Shown piece after piece: positions 1 to 7,593 of a stretch of 33,702 nt of DNA. The DNA comes from an uncultured Bacteroides sp. (GTDB lineage: Bacteria; Bacteroidota; Bacteroidia; Bacteroidales; UBA932): positions 1-33,702 of the forward strand of contig CAMCGB010000018.1 in the NCBI GenBank assembly GCA_945874355.1. Direction: 5' to 3'. Every line of letters starts with the position of its first letter. Position 1 is the first letter of the stretch. A program made the translations under genes and the position numbers. The notes below the pieces were generated by a model. That model was not told where the DNA came from. It was given only the letters and a program-made list of their open reading frames with translations, and did no database searches.

Positions 1-34
1 GGCACAACACCCTGCTTTCTTTGTGCCTCGAATG

Positions 35-55
35 CGTCATCGCGGAGACGCTTAC
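35..55. repeat. 21 bp near-palindrome, copy 1
   Basis: The sequence is identical over 21 bases to 30642-30662 and differs on both sides of the match. Its core has the form CGTC-nn-CGCG-nn-GACG, so 12 of 16 positions are palindromic. Copy 2 lies at a junction inside fimbrillin debris. A recombination or insertion site is possible, but so is chance retention of a fimbrillin codon stretch. No recombinase gene is visible in the window. Confidence 0.6.
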
Positions 56-57
56 AA

Positions 58-201
58 TCACCTCGCACAACGGGTTTTTCTAACTGATTGAATGTGAATA
101 AACACACTTTTTACCCTATGTAAGGTGGCATCAATTTGCCGCCACCTCACACAAAACATTCGCTAACTCATTGATAATCAACAACGGCTCGTGCTAGGTG
201 A
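58..201. repeat. MITE-like intergenic element with 11 bp terminal inverted repeats, copy A
   Basis: The element begins TCACCTCGCAC and ends GTGCTAGGTGA, which are inverted repeats with one mismatch. It shares its ends and an inner block (CCCTATGTAAGGTGGCATCA against CCCTAGGTAAGGTGACATCA) with the copy at 6861-7015. Both copies are followed by AATTGCTCGAGGC. It contains a further inner palindrome, AGGTGGC...GCCACCT, around 122-148. No open reading frame is convincing, so if mobile it would need a transposase supplied elsewhere. It lies downstream of jetD; its partner lies upstream of jetA. Confidence 0.6.
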
Positions 202-229
202 ATTGCTCGAGGCCCGGGCTGAGAGGAAC

Positions 230-268
230 AGATTTCTCGACTCGCTTCGCTCCCTCGAAATGACAAGG
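230..268. repeat. REP-like short intergenic repeat
   Basis: The stretch AGATTTCTCGAC...GCTTCGCTCCCTCGAAATGACA belongs to the same family as repeats at 24794-24840 and 27816-27860. Such palindromic, REP-like sequences with the wording 'TCTCGACC..GAAATGACA' recur in intergenic regions of this window only. They are non-coding; function unknown. Confidence 0.6.
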
Positions 269-387
269 GAAGGCTCGGTCGCAATGACAGGGGAGTGCCT
301 CACCTGGGCGACATGACAGGAGAGTGCTTCACCTGGGCGAAATGTCAAAGACGGGGGCGTGGGCGAAATGACAGGGGAGTGCACCCA
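258..387. repeat. Degenerate tandem repeat of about 26-30 bp
   Basis: The phrase 'GCGAAATGACAGGGGAGTGC' recurs in imperfect form with units starting near 260, 283, 313, 342 and 368, several containing TCACCTGGGCGA. The array runs almost to the jetD stop codon at 401-403. It looks like local expansion of the REP-like sequence at 230-268. No credible gene lies between 1 and 400. Confidence 0.55.
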
Positions 388-400
388 CGAAAAGCTTTGC

Positions 401-1228
401 TCATTCAATATACCCTTCCTGGTCATAAGCCTTCCTGTGCTTATGAATCAGGTCGATAAGAGTCTGAAGCGCCGGATTATCAGAAGAGACAGTCCCAGCT
501 ATTTGCAGCTGTTCGTCATATCGCTTTGATGATCCGGCTTCTATGCGGCTTTCTATGTCTGACGGTATCAGGAATGCAGAGCGTCCGGGCAGATAGCGCT
601 CGAACTCAGTCTGGAAAATTTTGATTCCGGCCAGATCAAAGTCACCGAAATGGTAATACTTATTGGGAATCGTCTTAAGCCAGGCGCGCAAATCAGAAGA
701 CTGAGGATATCGTGATACAAAGAGAAATCTGCGCTTCCCGATTTCCTTCTCAAAGAATGCTTTTTGCCTGTGAACCATCCTGAAGTTCTCCATATTCTCT
801 ATGCCGACTACTGTCACGTCTGCAGGAACCGAGAAGGACTTCCAATCACAAATGAATGCAAACGAACCGACAGGCGGGTTCAAAACTATACTGTTGCCAT
901 TAAGAGTACACTTTATTGGTTCATAAGCATTTACAGGGAAACCGGGGCAAGAGCGCACAGCCATCAGCTTTGAGTTGCCGGTCTCTGCCGCCAGGGATGC
1001 TCTTGAATCGGCACCTTCAAGCATCAGGACCCTGTTTCTCTCGTCCTCATCGATAAGGTATTGACGGAAAGCCTCAATATCCCTGGCCCTGACAGACTTT
1101 CTGGAGCCATGCACCGACACGGAAAGCAAGCCCTCGGCAATATATTTCTCAAGCAAGCCCCCGGGAATTCTGCTTGAAGCAATAGTCTTTCCATCGAGTA
1201 GCTCCTTTATGTATGCTCTGACTGACAT
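401..1228 (-). CDS. Wadjet protein JetD, Toprim-type nuclease subunit
   Basis: JetD is the topoisomerase-VI/Toprim-like nuclease that cleaves plasmid DNA after extrusion by the JetABC SMC complex. The 275-residue protein has an N-terminal basic, probably winged-helix region (1-65) and a C-terminal DUF2220-like Toprim domain. Visible acidic residues are Glu144 in VGIENMENF and Asp196/Asp198 in FGDFDLAG, and the tail carries the family-like QE pair at 270-271. ATG at 1226-1228 sits two bases after the jetC stop, so it is translated with jetC as the last gene of the operon. It is shorter than type I JetD proteins (around 390 residues, with a DUF3322 domain). I therefore favour a non-type-I Wadjet, possibly type III, but the type is not settled. 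Base composition is visibly more AT-rich than the 7.6-29 kb genes, which suggests transfer. Confidence 0.88.
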   Translation of the reverse strand: MSVRAYIKELLDGKTIASSRIPGGLLEKYIAEGLLSVSVHGSRKSVRARDIEAFRQYLIDEDERNRVLMLEGADSRASLAAETGNSKLMAVRSCPGFPVNAYEPIKCTLNGNSIVLNPPVGSFAFICDWKSFSVPADVTVVGIENMENFRMVHRQKAFFEKEIGKRRFLFVSRYPQSSDLRAWLKTIPNKYYHFGDFDLAGIKIFQTEFERYLPGRSAFLIPSDIESRIEAGSSKRYDEQLQIAGTVSSDNPALQTLIDLIHKHRKAYDQEGYIE

Positions 1229-1230
1229 AT

Positions 1231-4200
1231 TTATATGTTTCTCTTCATGATTTTGTCAATGCGAGTCTTCATATTCTGCTTGCTGAGCATGTATGTGTAC
1301 TTGTAGTCATACGGATTGTATGAAGTGGGTGAACTGTTGATAAGGTAGATGTTTCTCGAGTTTGCGAACTGAAGGATACCCTTGATGTTGTTTGGATGCA
1401 ACCTTCCGATTTCATCCATCATGCAATGGACAATAAAGTCGCCGCTCTTCTTCGCTGCCTTTTTCTTGAAGACGTTGATAAGCATAATGTTAACCATTGC
1501 CTTCACTAGTATATCGGTACCATCTGAACCCACGTTATTGATCTTCTCAACCCATCCTGTGTCGTTGTCATTTTCCTTGATCCGGAACTGCAGGGTGAAT
1601 GTATTGCTCAGTGACACGGTTTCACAAGAGGGATTGTCAAGCAGCAGCTTTGTCAGTCTCTTGAGATAATCCACAATCTTGAGGTTCACCTCATCACGAT
1701 TATCGTCCGAAAACAGATTCATCTCTCCGATTGAGTACTCATTCTCCTTGGCATAAGAATTAATGGACATCAGAAGCTGCATGAGTTTGTCCGAAGACTC
1801 AGTTGCCCTCAGTTCAATGCTCCGGATTACTCCGGTAAAGTTCTTTTCAATAAAGTCCCTGTTGATATCATTAATTATCGATTCAACATTCGAACGCCTG
1901 GACATCAATGCGCTGACCTCCGTAGAGATTCTGCCGATGATATCCTTATAGCGTTCGCTGGTCCTTCTCCGGAATTCTTCAATCTTGTTGTTGTCAAGGA
2001 ACTCCTGAAGGTTAGCGGCTATCTGGAAGTAGTCTTCGTCAGTAACCGGCATCGTATTGAAGTTGAATGCATTATGAGGCTTGAAAAATTTATTGAAATC
2101 AACCACTGCTGCTTTGAGAGCTTCGAGCGTTGACCGCTTGCTGTTCACTGTGCCCCTCAGTTGAATAAGCAGATTGTGACAACTTTCGGATGTGGCGGCA
2201 GCTGTAACGTCAGAAAGGAATGAATCAGGAATAATGTGCTCGTTCCCGACCACCTGATGATATTCATTTAGCCCTTCTTTCAGCCTCTCGAGCTCTTTGC
2301 CTGCAGACTTGAGTTCATTATTGAGTTCTTCAATCTTCTTGAGAATCTTTGACTTCTTATCTTCGTACTTCTGGCTGATCTGCCTGATTTGCTCTTCCAG
2401 GGACTTGATTTCACCCCTGACAGTCGGTTCTATAGAGAATAAATCCTTTTCAGCAATATGATACTCTGTCACATTTGTTCGGTCGGCTTCTATCTGAGAG
2501 AGCAACTGCTTCAGGCCATCAACATCGGTTCTGTATTTGTCCAATAGGGCAGTGTCAACTCCTTTCCCGGACAGCTCCGCCTTCATCTGCTCATCGATCT
2601 GCCGGATCTGCAGGTCAAACTCCTGTATTCTCTTTATTGTCTGATGGTCAAGTTGTTTCTTGATATCCTCCAGAATGTCAGCTAGCTCCTTTATCTTCTT
2701 TTTGGCATCATTGTCTGCATTCTTTACAGCCCTGTTATAAGCAGCTTCCCGTTTATTACGGGAGTCGCTTTCTGCCTGAAGTTTCAGCAGAGCTTCGTTG
2801 TAAGCTCTCTGACGTAATTCCCGCTCGCGCCCAAGCATCTCCTCTTCTTCCATATCCAGGGCATGCAGGCGGTTCTCCAGATCCTGTCTTGTCGCCGGAA
2901 TCTTGTCCGCTTCAACCCTAAGCATGGTACGCTGCTGCCTGAGAGGGGTAAGTTTTTCCGTAAGCTTCTTGGAAAGTTTTGAATGCTCTTCTTCTGAGGC
3001 GCAATTGACTGCAGATATTTCTTTCAGAAGTTCAGCTTCTTGATTCTCCAACTCTTTCTTCTCTTTCCGCAGTTTGTCCGGAGTCCTGGAAGTAAGTTCT
3101 ATGCTTTCAAGATTCAGGCTTATGCCATAGAAGCTGTCTGAGGACGAGACTATTGACGGCTCAAGTCCCTGGGCATAAAGTACTTTCTCTTCATCGACCA
3201 GCTTACCGATTGTCTGCTCCCACCCTTCTGCATTCTTTGTGAGCCATTCATAGAACGAACCTTCCAGATGCGACAAAAGAGCCTCAATACTGTCAATCTT
3301 GGATTTGAGTTCAGACCTGCTCTTATCCAATTCGTCAATCTTCCTCTCAGTTTCCCGCTTAAGGTCTTCCGCATTCACTTCAAACTCCTTCTGTATAGAG
3401 GCAATTTCATGCTCCACATCCATCTTACGGGCATAATTTTCCTTCTCCAGTATATCAAGTTTATGAAGCTCGTTTTTGACCGTGTTCTTCTCTGCTTCTT
3501 TTGGATGCCAACGATTCAGTTCTTTTAGTGCAGAGTCTGCTCTATGCTGGTCATCAGACAGGAGTCTTAGCCTCTCGTCCGATTCCTTTCTCCAATTGTT
3601 GTAATCGACAATCAGATTATCACGCAGTTTTGAAGCTTCCGTCTGGATGCGCTCCCGTTTTATCTGAAGCTCATTCCGTTGGTAATTAAGTGCCTCTTTT
3701 TGAGTCAGTTCAAACTTATCTTTATCTATCTTCAGTCGGCCCTTTGCGATATTGTACTTCTCCTCGATGCTCTTGTGCTCCTTAAGCAGGTTCTCAAGAA
3801 GGATGGTTTTCTCATCAAGCTCCTGCCTTATCATTGATTCTCTTTCAGCAAGTGCCAGTTTCTCTTCTATCTTAAGTTCTGCGAATCTCTTGCGCGCTTG
3901 CGATATCTCAGTAAGTTTTCCCTGTTTAAAGCCAAGCTTCTGATTCAGGGAATCCTTGTCCTTGTTGTATTCGGCATCCAGCTCAGACCGGTGTTTCTTC
4001 TCCTTTTCAAGATGTGCTCCGATTTCGGATAGTTGGTCTTCAAGAAGAGGAATATGCTTCTCACTCTCAGCCACTGCATAGTTCAGCATTCTCCAGACAT
4101 CCAGCAGCTGCTGGTCGAGAGCTATCACCCTGCGTCCGTCTTCTGCAATCTTGTTTGCCAGTTTCCTTACGGGAACAGTTCCATCCCTGGTCTTTCTGAA

Positions 4201-4881
4201 CCAGCAGTCAATCTCATCATACTCCCGTTCAAAACTCTGGATCAGTCTTCTGTATGTCTTGATATCGATAGGGAGATCTTCGTCAGATATGGACTGGATG
4301 ATGGTTGTCTTGATGAATTCCGCATCGAGCTTAGTATTCAGGAACACGTTCTGGATGCTGCGGGGTATGTTCTGGTAACTGGCGCTCTGCACAAGGGCAT
4401 ATTTGGTATACTTTGAGTCTCTGGTATTCCCGAAGATGATATCTTTGAACAAGGCACCGCTCTCAATCCTGGCCGACACGCTGATGTTCTTGTCAATTCT
4501 CTCACGGATCTTTACCCAATCGCCCATCACCCTTCCGTCAGAATCAACCAGCCACTCACGATTGTAAGGAGCGTCAATGAAGCGCCAGGAAGCACGGCCC
4601 TGATAACGGCTCACAAGGACAGTGTAGGCACCATTGTCCCGCATGACTTCATAAAGAATGTATGAATTCGCCTGCTTGAAATAAAACTCATCGAAAGGCT
4701 TCTGGCCATTCTGTATGCCCAGCTTATGCTTATCTGCGTTATAGAAAAACAACAGCGCCCTCAAGACCGTACTCTTGCCGACACCCTGGGTACCGGTGAA
4801 ATGCACATTCCCGTCAACAGCTACTTCTGAATACGTGATGTTGGCGCTATTGATAAAGACTATCTTATTCAGGTATTTCAT
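1231..4881 (-). CDS. Wadjet protein JetC, SMC-like (MukB/MksB-type) ATPase
   Basis: JetC is the motor of the Wadjet complex: an SMC-like ATPase that extrudes DNA loops and recognises small circular DNA. The 1216-residue protein has a Walker A motif at 30-38 (GTQGVGKST), a very long Lys/Glu-rich coiled coil from about 270 to 980 with a hinge-like break near the middle, a signature-like motif VGSDGTD at about 1117-1123, and a Walker B acidic pair at Asp1156-Glu1157 (MMDEIGRLHPNN). The length is normal for MksB/JetC. ATG at 4879-4881 overlaps the jetB stop by 17 bases, so translation is probably coupled. All ATPase motifs appear intact, so the system looks functional. Distinction from housekeeping MukB or MksB rests on the jetD neighbour. 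Confidence 0.92.
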   Translation of the reverse strand: MKYLNKIVFINSANITYSEVAVDGNVHFTGTQGVGKSTVLRALLFFYNADKHKLGIQNGQKPFDEFYFKQANSYILYEVMRDNGAYTVLVSRYQGRASWRFIDAPYNREWLVDSDGRVMGDWVKIRERIDKNISVSARIESGALFKDIIFGNTRDSKYTKYALVQSASYQNIPRSIQNVFLNTKLDAEFIKTTIIQSISDEDLPIDIKTYRRLIQSFEREYDEIDCWFRKTRDGTVPVRKLANKIAEDGRRVIALDQQLLDVWRMLNYAVAESEKHIPLLEDQLSEIGAHLEKEKKHRSELDAEYNKDKDSLNQKLGFKQGKLTEISQARKRFAELKIEEKLALAERESMIRQELDEKTILLENLLKEHKSIEEKYNIAKGRLKIDKDKFELTQKEALNYQRNELQIKRERIQTEASKLRDNLIVDYNNWRKESDERLRLLSDDQHRADSALKELNRWHPKEAEKNTVKNELHKLDILEKENYARKMDVEHEIASIQKEFEVNAEDLKRETERKIDELDKSRSELKSKIDSIEALLSHLEGSFYEWLTKNAEGWEQTIGKLVDEEKVLYAQGLEPSIVSSSDSFYGISLNLESIELTSRTPDKLRKEKKELENQEAELLKEISAVNCASEEEHSKLSKKLTEKLTPLRQQRTMLRVEADKIPATRQDLENRLHALDMEEEEMLGRERELRQRAYNEALLKLQAESDSRNKREAAYNRAVKNADNDAKKKIKELADILEDIKKQLDHQTIKRIQEFDLQIRQIDEQMKAELSGKGVDTALLDKYRTDVDGLKQLLSQIEADRTNVTEYHIAEKDLFSIEPTVRGEIKSLEEQIRQISQKYEDKKSKILKKIEELNNELKSAGKELERLKEGLNEYHQVVGNEHIIPDSFLSDVTAAATSESCHNLLIQLRGTVNSKRSTLEALKAAVVDFNKFFKPHNAFNFNTMPVTDEDYFQIAANLQEFLDNNKIEEFRRRTSERYKDIIGRISTEVSALMSRRSNVESIINDINRDFIEKNFTGVIRSIELRATESSDKLMQLLMSINSYAKENEYSIGEMNLFSDDNRDEVNLKIVDYLKRLTKLLLDNPSCETVSLSNTFTLQFRIKENDNDTGWVEKINNVGSDGTDILVKAMVNIMLINVFKKKAAKKSGDFIVHCMMDEIGRLHPNNIKGILQFANSRNIYLINSSPTSYNPYDYKYTYMLSKQNMKTRIDKIMKRNI

Positions 4882-5422
4882 CTTCGTTTGCGATTTGGAT
4901 CATATTGACGAGTTCTTCTGCATATCTGAATGCTGATGTCACCTTATAAGTCTCATCTGTTTCGTTTATGCATTCCGCATAGCCGATGGAAACCATTTCC
5001 TGAATCAGTTTTGTGACAATATCCTGATTCGATGTTGCATCATATTTCTTGAAGAGCCTGCCGGCCTTTTGCTTGAGTTCAAGATCCACGCTAATCTGCT
5101 CGACGATATGTGACTTCCTGAACTGAAACCCCGCTGTGAAAGACTGATTATAACACTTCAGGAAATCCAGATAGTCAAGCCACTTCGAGAAGCTGTCAAG
5201 CTTCTGCTCGATGCTCTGCTTTCCTTCATAGGCGCGAGAGAAGAAGTAGTAGCCGTTCCCGGCCTCAAGCTTCAAGCCGATTTCTTTGAAATAATCGGCA
5301 TAATCCTCATAATTCTCTTCGATATCCTCAAAGAGATGTTTTGTGGTGCTGTCCAGACTGTCTGCGGCAATGAATCCACCTCTGCTCAAAATGTCATAAA
5401 TCTTAAGAGTATTATTTCGCAT
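4865..5422 (-). CDS. Wadjet protein JetB, MksE/KITE-type subunit
   Basis: This 185-residue protein matches the expected position and size of JetB, the KITE (MukE/MksE-like, tandem winged-helix) subunit that binds the JetA kleisin. I see mixed helix/strand winged-helix character, with RGGFIAADS near the start and KLIQEMVSIGYAECINETDETYKVTSAF near the end, typical of a wing. I chose ATG at 5420-5422 over an in-frame TTG at 5438-5440. The ATG start leaves an 11-base overlap with the jetA stop (5412-5414). The C-terminus overlaps jetC by 17 bases. The call comes mainly from gene order and architecture, as sequence identity to known JetB is not obvious by eye. Confidence 0.82.
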   Translation of the reverse strand: MRNNTLKIYDILSRGGFIAADSLDSTTKHLFEDIEENYEDYADYFKEIGLKLEAGNGYYFFSRAYEGKQSIEQKLDSFSKWLDYLDFLKCYNQSFTAGFQFRKSHIVEQISVDLELKQKAGRLFKKYDATSNQDIVTKLIQEMVSIGYAECINETDETYKVTSAFRYAEELVNMIQIANEDEIPE

Positions 5423-6611
5423 AGATGATAGGGTATTCAAGGTCTTGATATGTAGCGTATTTGCCTGTCATTCGGCATTGGTCAGGGTGCAGGATCACCA
5501 GTTGACAGAATAGGGAAGCATGGTCTTCAATACTCCTTTCCATCTTATAATCATACCTCAGGATGTAGTCAAACAGATTGTATCCCGAAGCTAAAAAGCC
5601 GGACCATACTTCATCCGGATCAATTCCGGAGATTTCATGCACGTGCTCTTCGAGATCCTCCGAAGAGAGCGGTTCTGCTTCTACGCGCGCTGTCTTCTTG
5701 ATTCCGTTCCTTTCGGCAATCTTTCTCAGAAGTGCAGTAAGCTGGTCGTTCTGTTGCAGATCTTCGATAGATAACTTGATTTTGCTGTATGTCCTGGGCT
5801 CCATCCATAGAGGATTTATCGACTCCAGTACACTCTTAAGGTTTGTCTCTTCTTTTATAATATACTGATCCTGAAGATACTTGAGTTTTCTGATCTTTTG
5901 GCAAAGCTTGTTCTGCAGTTCAATCTGGTTGATGTAAACAATCTTCTGCCGCTCGATTTCCATCAGCGCGTAGTAGGCCTCAGTAAAGTCATGACGGACA
6001 TCATTGCAAGTCCTGGCCATTTGAGGATTGTCAGCCATGATAAAGAACGCTTTCTCGTGGTCCATCAGGTGCTCGCATTCCTTAATCATCGAACGGATGC
6101 TCTTGCTCTTCTGGTCCAGTACATCCAGCTTCTTTATCTTTATCAGATAATTGGGCTCCTGTTTATAGGTGTTGTCCATGTTCCGTTTCAGGTCCACCAC
6201 ATTTTTGAGTGTCCTAAAACCGGTTTTCTTCAACAGTTGCCTGACAATATCTTGGTAATACCCCTTACGGTTTACGTTGGATTCCTGCAAGAAATAGCCG
6301 ATATTCTCCTTGAGGGTATTTATGCATTCCTGAACGCTGAGTACGCTGATTTCTTCGTTGACATTAAGAACTTCTTCAAAGAAATTCAGGTAATCGCTTT
6401 CTATTTCCAATGAATTGCCATTCTCAATAAGAACCCCAAATTCAATCAGCTTTCGCAGACGAGACTCATTGCCATTTACAAGTTCCAAAGCAACGGAGGG
6501 CGGGAATTTCATCAGTTTCCGCTTATCGAACATTTGGGCAAGAAGTTCATGCTCCTTGGAAAGGGTCTTTGTCAACTCCTCGATTGATCTGAAATGGTTG
6601 AACGGGTCCAT
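5412..6611 (-). CDS. Wadjet protein JetA, MukF/MksF-type kleisin subunit
   Basis: This 399-residue protein is first in the jetABCD operon. JetA is the kleisin that bridges the heads of the JetC dimer and carries JetB. I see a helical N-terminal region with winged-helix-like stretches (KFPPSVALELVNGNESRLRKLIEFGVLIENGNSLEI, about 36-70), a helical middle (170-260) resembling the MukF helical bundle, and an acidic linker near 305-330 before a C-terminal wing. ATG at 6609-6611 is the only sensible start. No clear TAnnTTTG box was found in the AT-rich 60 bases upstream, so the promoter is uncertain. It does not obviously match the DUF3375 JetA of type I systems, supporting a type II or III assignment by exclusion. 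Confidence 0.82.
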   Translation of the reverse strand: MDPFNHFRSIEELTKTLSKEHELLAQMFDKRKLMKFPPSVALELVNGNESRLRKLIEFGVLIENGNSLEIESDYLNFFEEVLNVNEEISVLSVQECINTLKENIGYFLQESNVNRKGYYQDIVRQLLKKTGFRTLKNVVDLKRNMDNTYKQEPNYLIKIKKLDVLDQKSKSIRSMIKECEHLMDHEKAFFIMADNPQMARTCNDVRHDFTEAYYALMEIERQKIVYINQIELQNKLCQKIRKLKYLQDQYIIKEETNLKSVLESINPLWMEPRTYSKIKLSIEDLQQNDQLTALLRKIAERNGIKKTARVEAEPLSSEDLEEHVHEISGIDPDEVWSGFLASGYNLFDYILRYDYKMERSIEDHASLFCQLVILHPDQCRMTGKYATYQDLEYPIIYAK

Positions 6612-6860
6612 ACAATCATTATGTCACATACTGCCAAATAATGCCCTATAAAAATACAATTATTTATTATAAATCACATTCAAGAATCTGAAAAGATAAG
6701 CTGTTTCCGATTTTATTTGGAATTTTGAGCGCAATTATAGTCCAAAGTAGGAGCATAGCTGAAGGTGCGTGACTGATGAGGGCTGAGTTGAGAAATCCAA
6801 CCTCTGCTCGCAGTTTCCCCTTCGTGAAATTCACCGGCGTGGCCTTTCCCTTCCGGCAAA
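6612..6860. other. Intergenic, no gene recognised
   Basis: The first ~110 bases upstream of jetA are AT-rich and may hold its promoter, but no full consensus is present. The rest (6720-6860) has no convincing reading frame, RNA gene or strong hairpin. Confidence 0.5.
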
Positions 6861-7015
6861 TCACCTAGCACAACGTGGTTTGCTAATTTGCTGATTATAA
6901 GCAATATAGCTTTTTGCCCTAGGTAAGGTGACATCAGATTGTGCCCACCGGCAACACCGCTAAAAGTTAACACTTTCATATTCAACATATTGGCAATTCC
7001 GGCTGTGCGAGGTGA
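6861..7015. repeat. MITE-like intergenic element with 11 bp terminal inverted repeats, copy B
   Basis: It begins TCACCTAGCAC and ends GTGCGAGGTGA, again an inverted pair with one mismatch, and is followed by AATTGCTCGAGGC as in copy A (58-201). Ends and the block CCCTAGGTAAGGTGACATCA are conserved; the centre has diverged, and this copy is about 11 bases longer. It is in the same orientation as copy A. The two copies enclose the whole Wadjet operon. Confidence 0.6.
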
Positions 7016-7053
7016 ATTGCTCGAGGCTCGGGGAGGAAAAAGGACGGGGGCGG

Positions 7054-7137
7054 CTATCTGCTCCAGCTGTCATTGCCTCCGAACATTGCGCTCAGCACAT
7101 CCATTACGAGCGCGATTGCGATTAGTACCGTCATCAT
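7054..7137 (-). CDS. Putative 27-residue hydrophobic small protein
   Basis: A short reading frame runs from ATG at 7135-7137 (a second ATG follows directly) to TAG at 7054-7056. The product starts MMTVLIAIALVMDVLSAMFG, one possible membrane segment, and ends with a polar tail GNDSWSR. The start has no strong ribosome-binding site, as is usual in Bacteroidetes. A minus-strand promoter at 7284-7317 points toward it across about 150 bases able to fold. I do not recognise it. It could be a small membrane peptide, or chance; conservation in related genomes would decide. Confidence 0.3.
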   Translation of the reverse strand: MMTVLIAIALVMDVLSAMFGGNDSWSR

Positions 7138-7162
7138 AACTTTGCAATTTAAAAGGTTCAAC

Positions 7163-7258
7163 AAGCGGGTGGCCACAAAGCCGCTTTTCTCTCATCCTGA
7201 CCGGGCTAAGCGAGCGTGACAACGCGCTACGCTCTTCGCTCTATAAGGCTATCTGGCC
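7163..7258. ncRNA. Hairpin-rich segment, possible structured leader RNA or terminator
   Basis: AAGCGG at 7163-7168 pairs with CCGCTT at 7181-7186, followed on the plus strand by TTTCTCTC. On a larger scale, GGGTGGCC near 7168-7175 can pair with GGCCGCCC near 7255-7262, enclosing AGCGAGCGT/ACGCT..CGCT arms near 7212-7243. Read on the minus strand, it lies between the promoter at 7284-7317 and the small ORF at 7054-7137, so it could be a leader. It matches no RNA family I know, and part of it may be eroded REP-like repeat. Confidence 0.25.
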
Positions 7259-7283
7259 GCCCTTATAATTATATCTTCAATTG

Positions 7284-7317
7284 CAAAAATATTCTTCGTA
7301 TTGACAATTAATGACAA
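7284..7317 (-). promoter_or_regulatory. Minus-strand promoter with TTGTCA-N5-TGTCAA dyad
   Basis: On the minus strand the order is TTGTCA, 5 bases, TGTCAA (7317-7301), 9 bases, then TATTTTTG (7291-7284), a match to the Bacteroidetes -7 box TAnnTTTG. The TTG of the first half-site falls 20 bases before the -7 box, where the -33 element is expected. Two more promoters in the window have the same design (7427-7461 and 14660-14693). Confidence 0.5.
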
Positions 7318-7426
7318 TGCAGAAAGAATCCGACAAGCAATCCGAAATGGCTTGAGAGACCCGAAAATATCCGAAAAGAAAGATTTGGAGAAGCCTTCTG
7401 AATTTATTTTGAAATTATTATTTCCA

Positions 7427-7461
7427 TTGTCATTAACTGACAATATTAGGTGTTATCTTTG
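7427..7461 (+). promoter_or_regulatory. rmuC promoter with TTGTCA-N5-TGACAA dyad
   Basis: A perfect 6 bp inverted repeat, TTGTCA-TTAAC-TGACAA (7427-7443), is followed after 10 bases by TATCTTTG (7454-7461). The first half-site occupies the -33 position. It is the best promoter candidate for rmuC, leaving an untranslated leader of roughly 125 bases. The dyad suggests a repressor or activator site overlapping the core promoter. Confidence 0.6.
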
Positions 7462-7593
7462 GGGCACAAATCAATACTTGACCTATCAATATATAAAGGG
7501 AGCATTTGTGCTGTAGGAGTTGGGATTATTTGTTAAATTTGAAAATCGGTTTCGCATGGGCGAAACTTTTGTAAGACAGAAACCGTTGTTTGT

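Noticed and set aside
258..387. Possible CRISPR array in the short repeats behind jetD
   Set aside because: Repeats are degenerate and directly abutting, with no unique spacers and no cas genes.
7164..7262. Possible tRNA-like fold with GGGYGGCC/GGCCRCCC ends
   Set aside because: Length and arms do not fit a tRNA; there is no anticodon arm, T-loop GTTC box or CCA-like end.
7301..7516. A 71-codon plus-strand frame before rmuC
   Set aside because: It spans the dyad and -7 box of the rmuC promoter, and its product shows no recognisable pattern.
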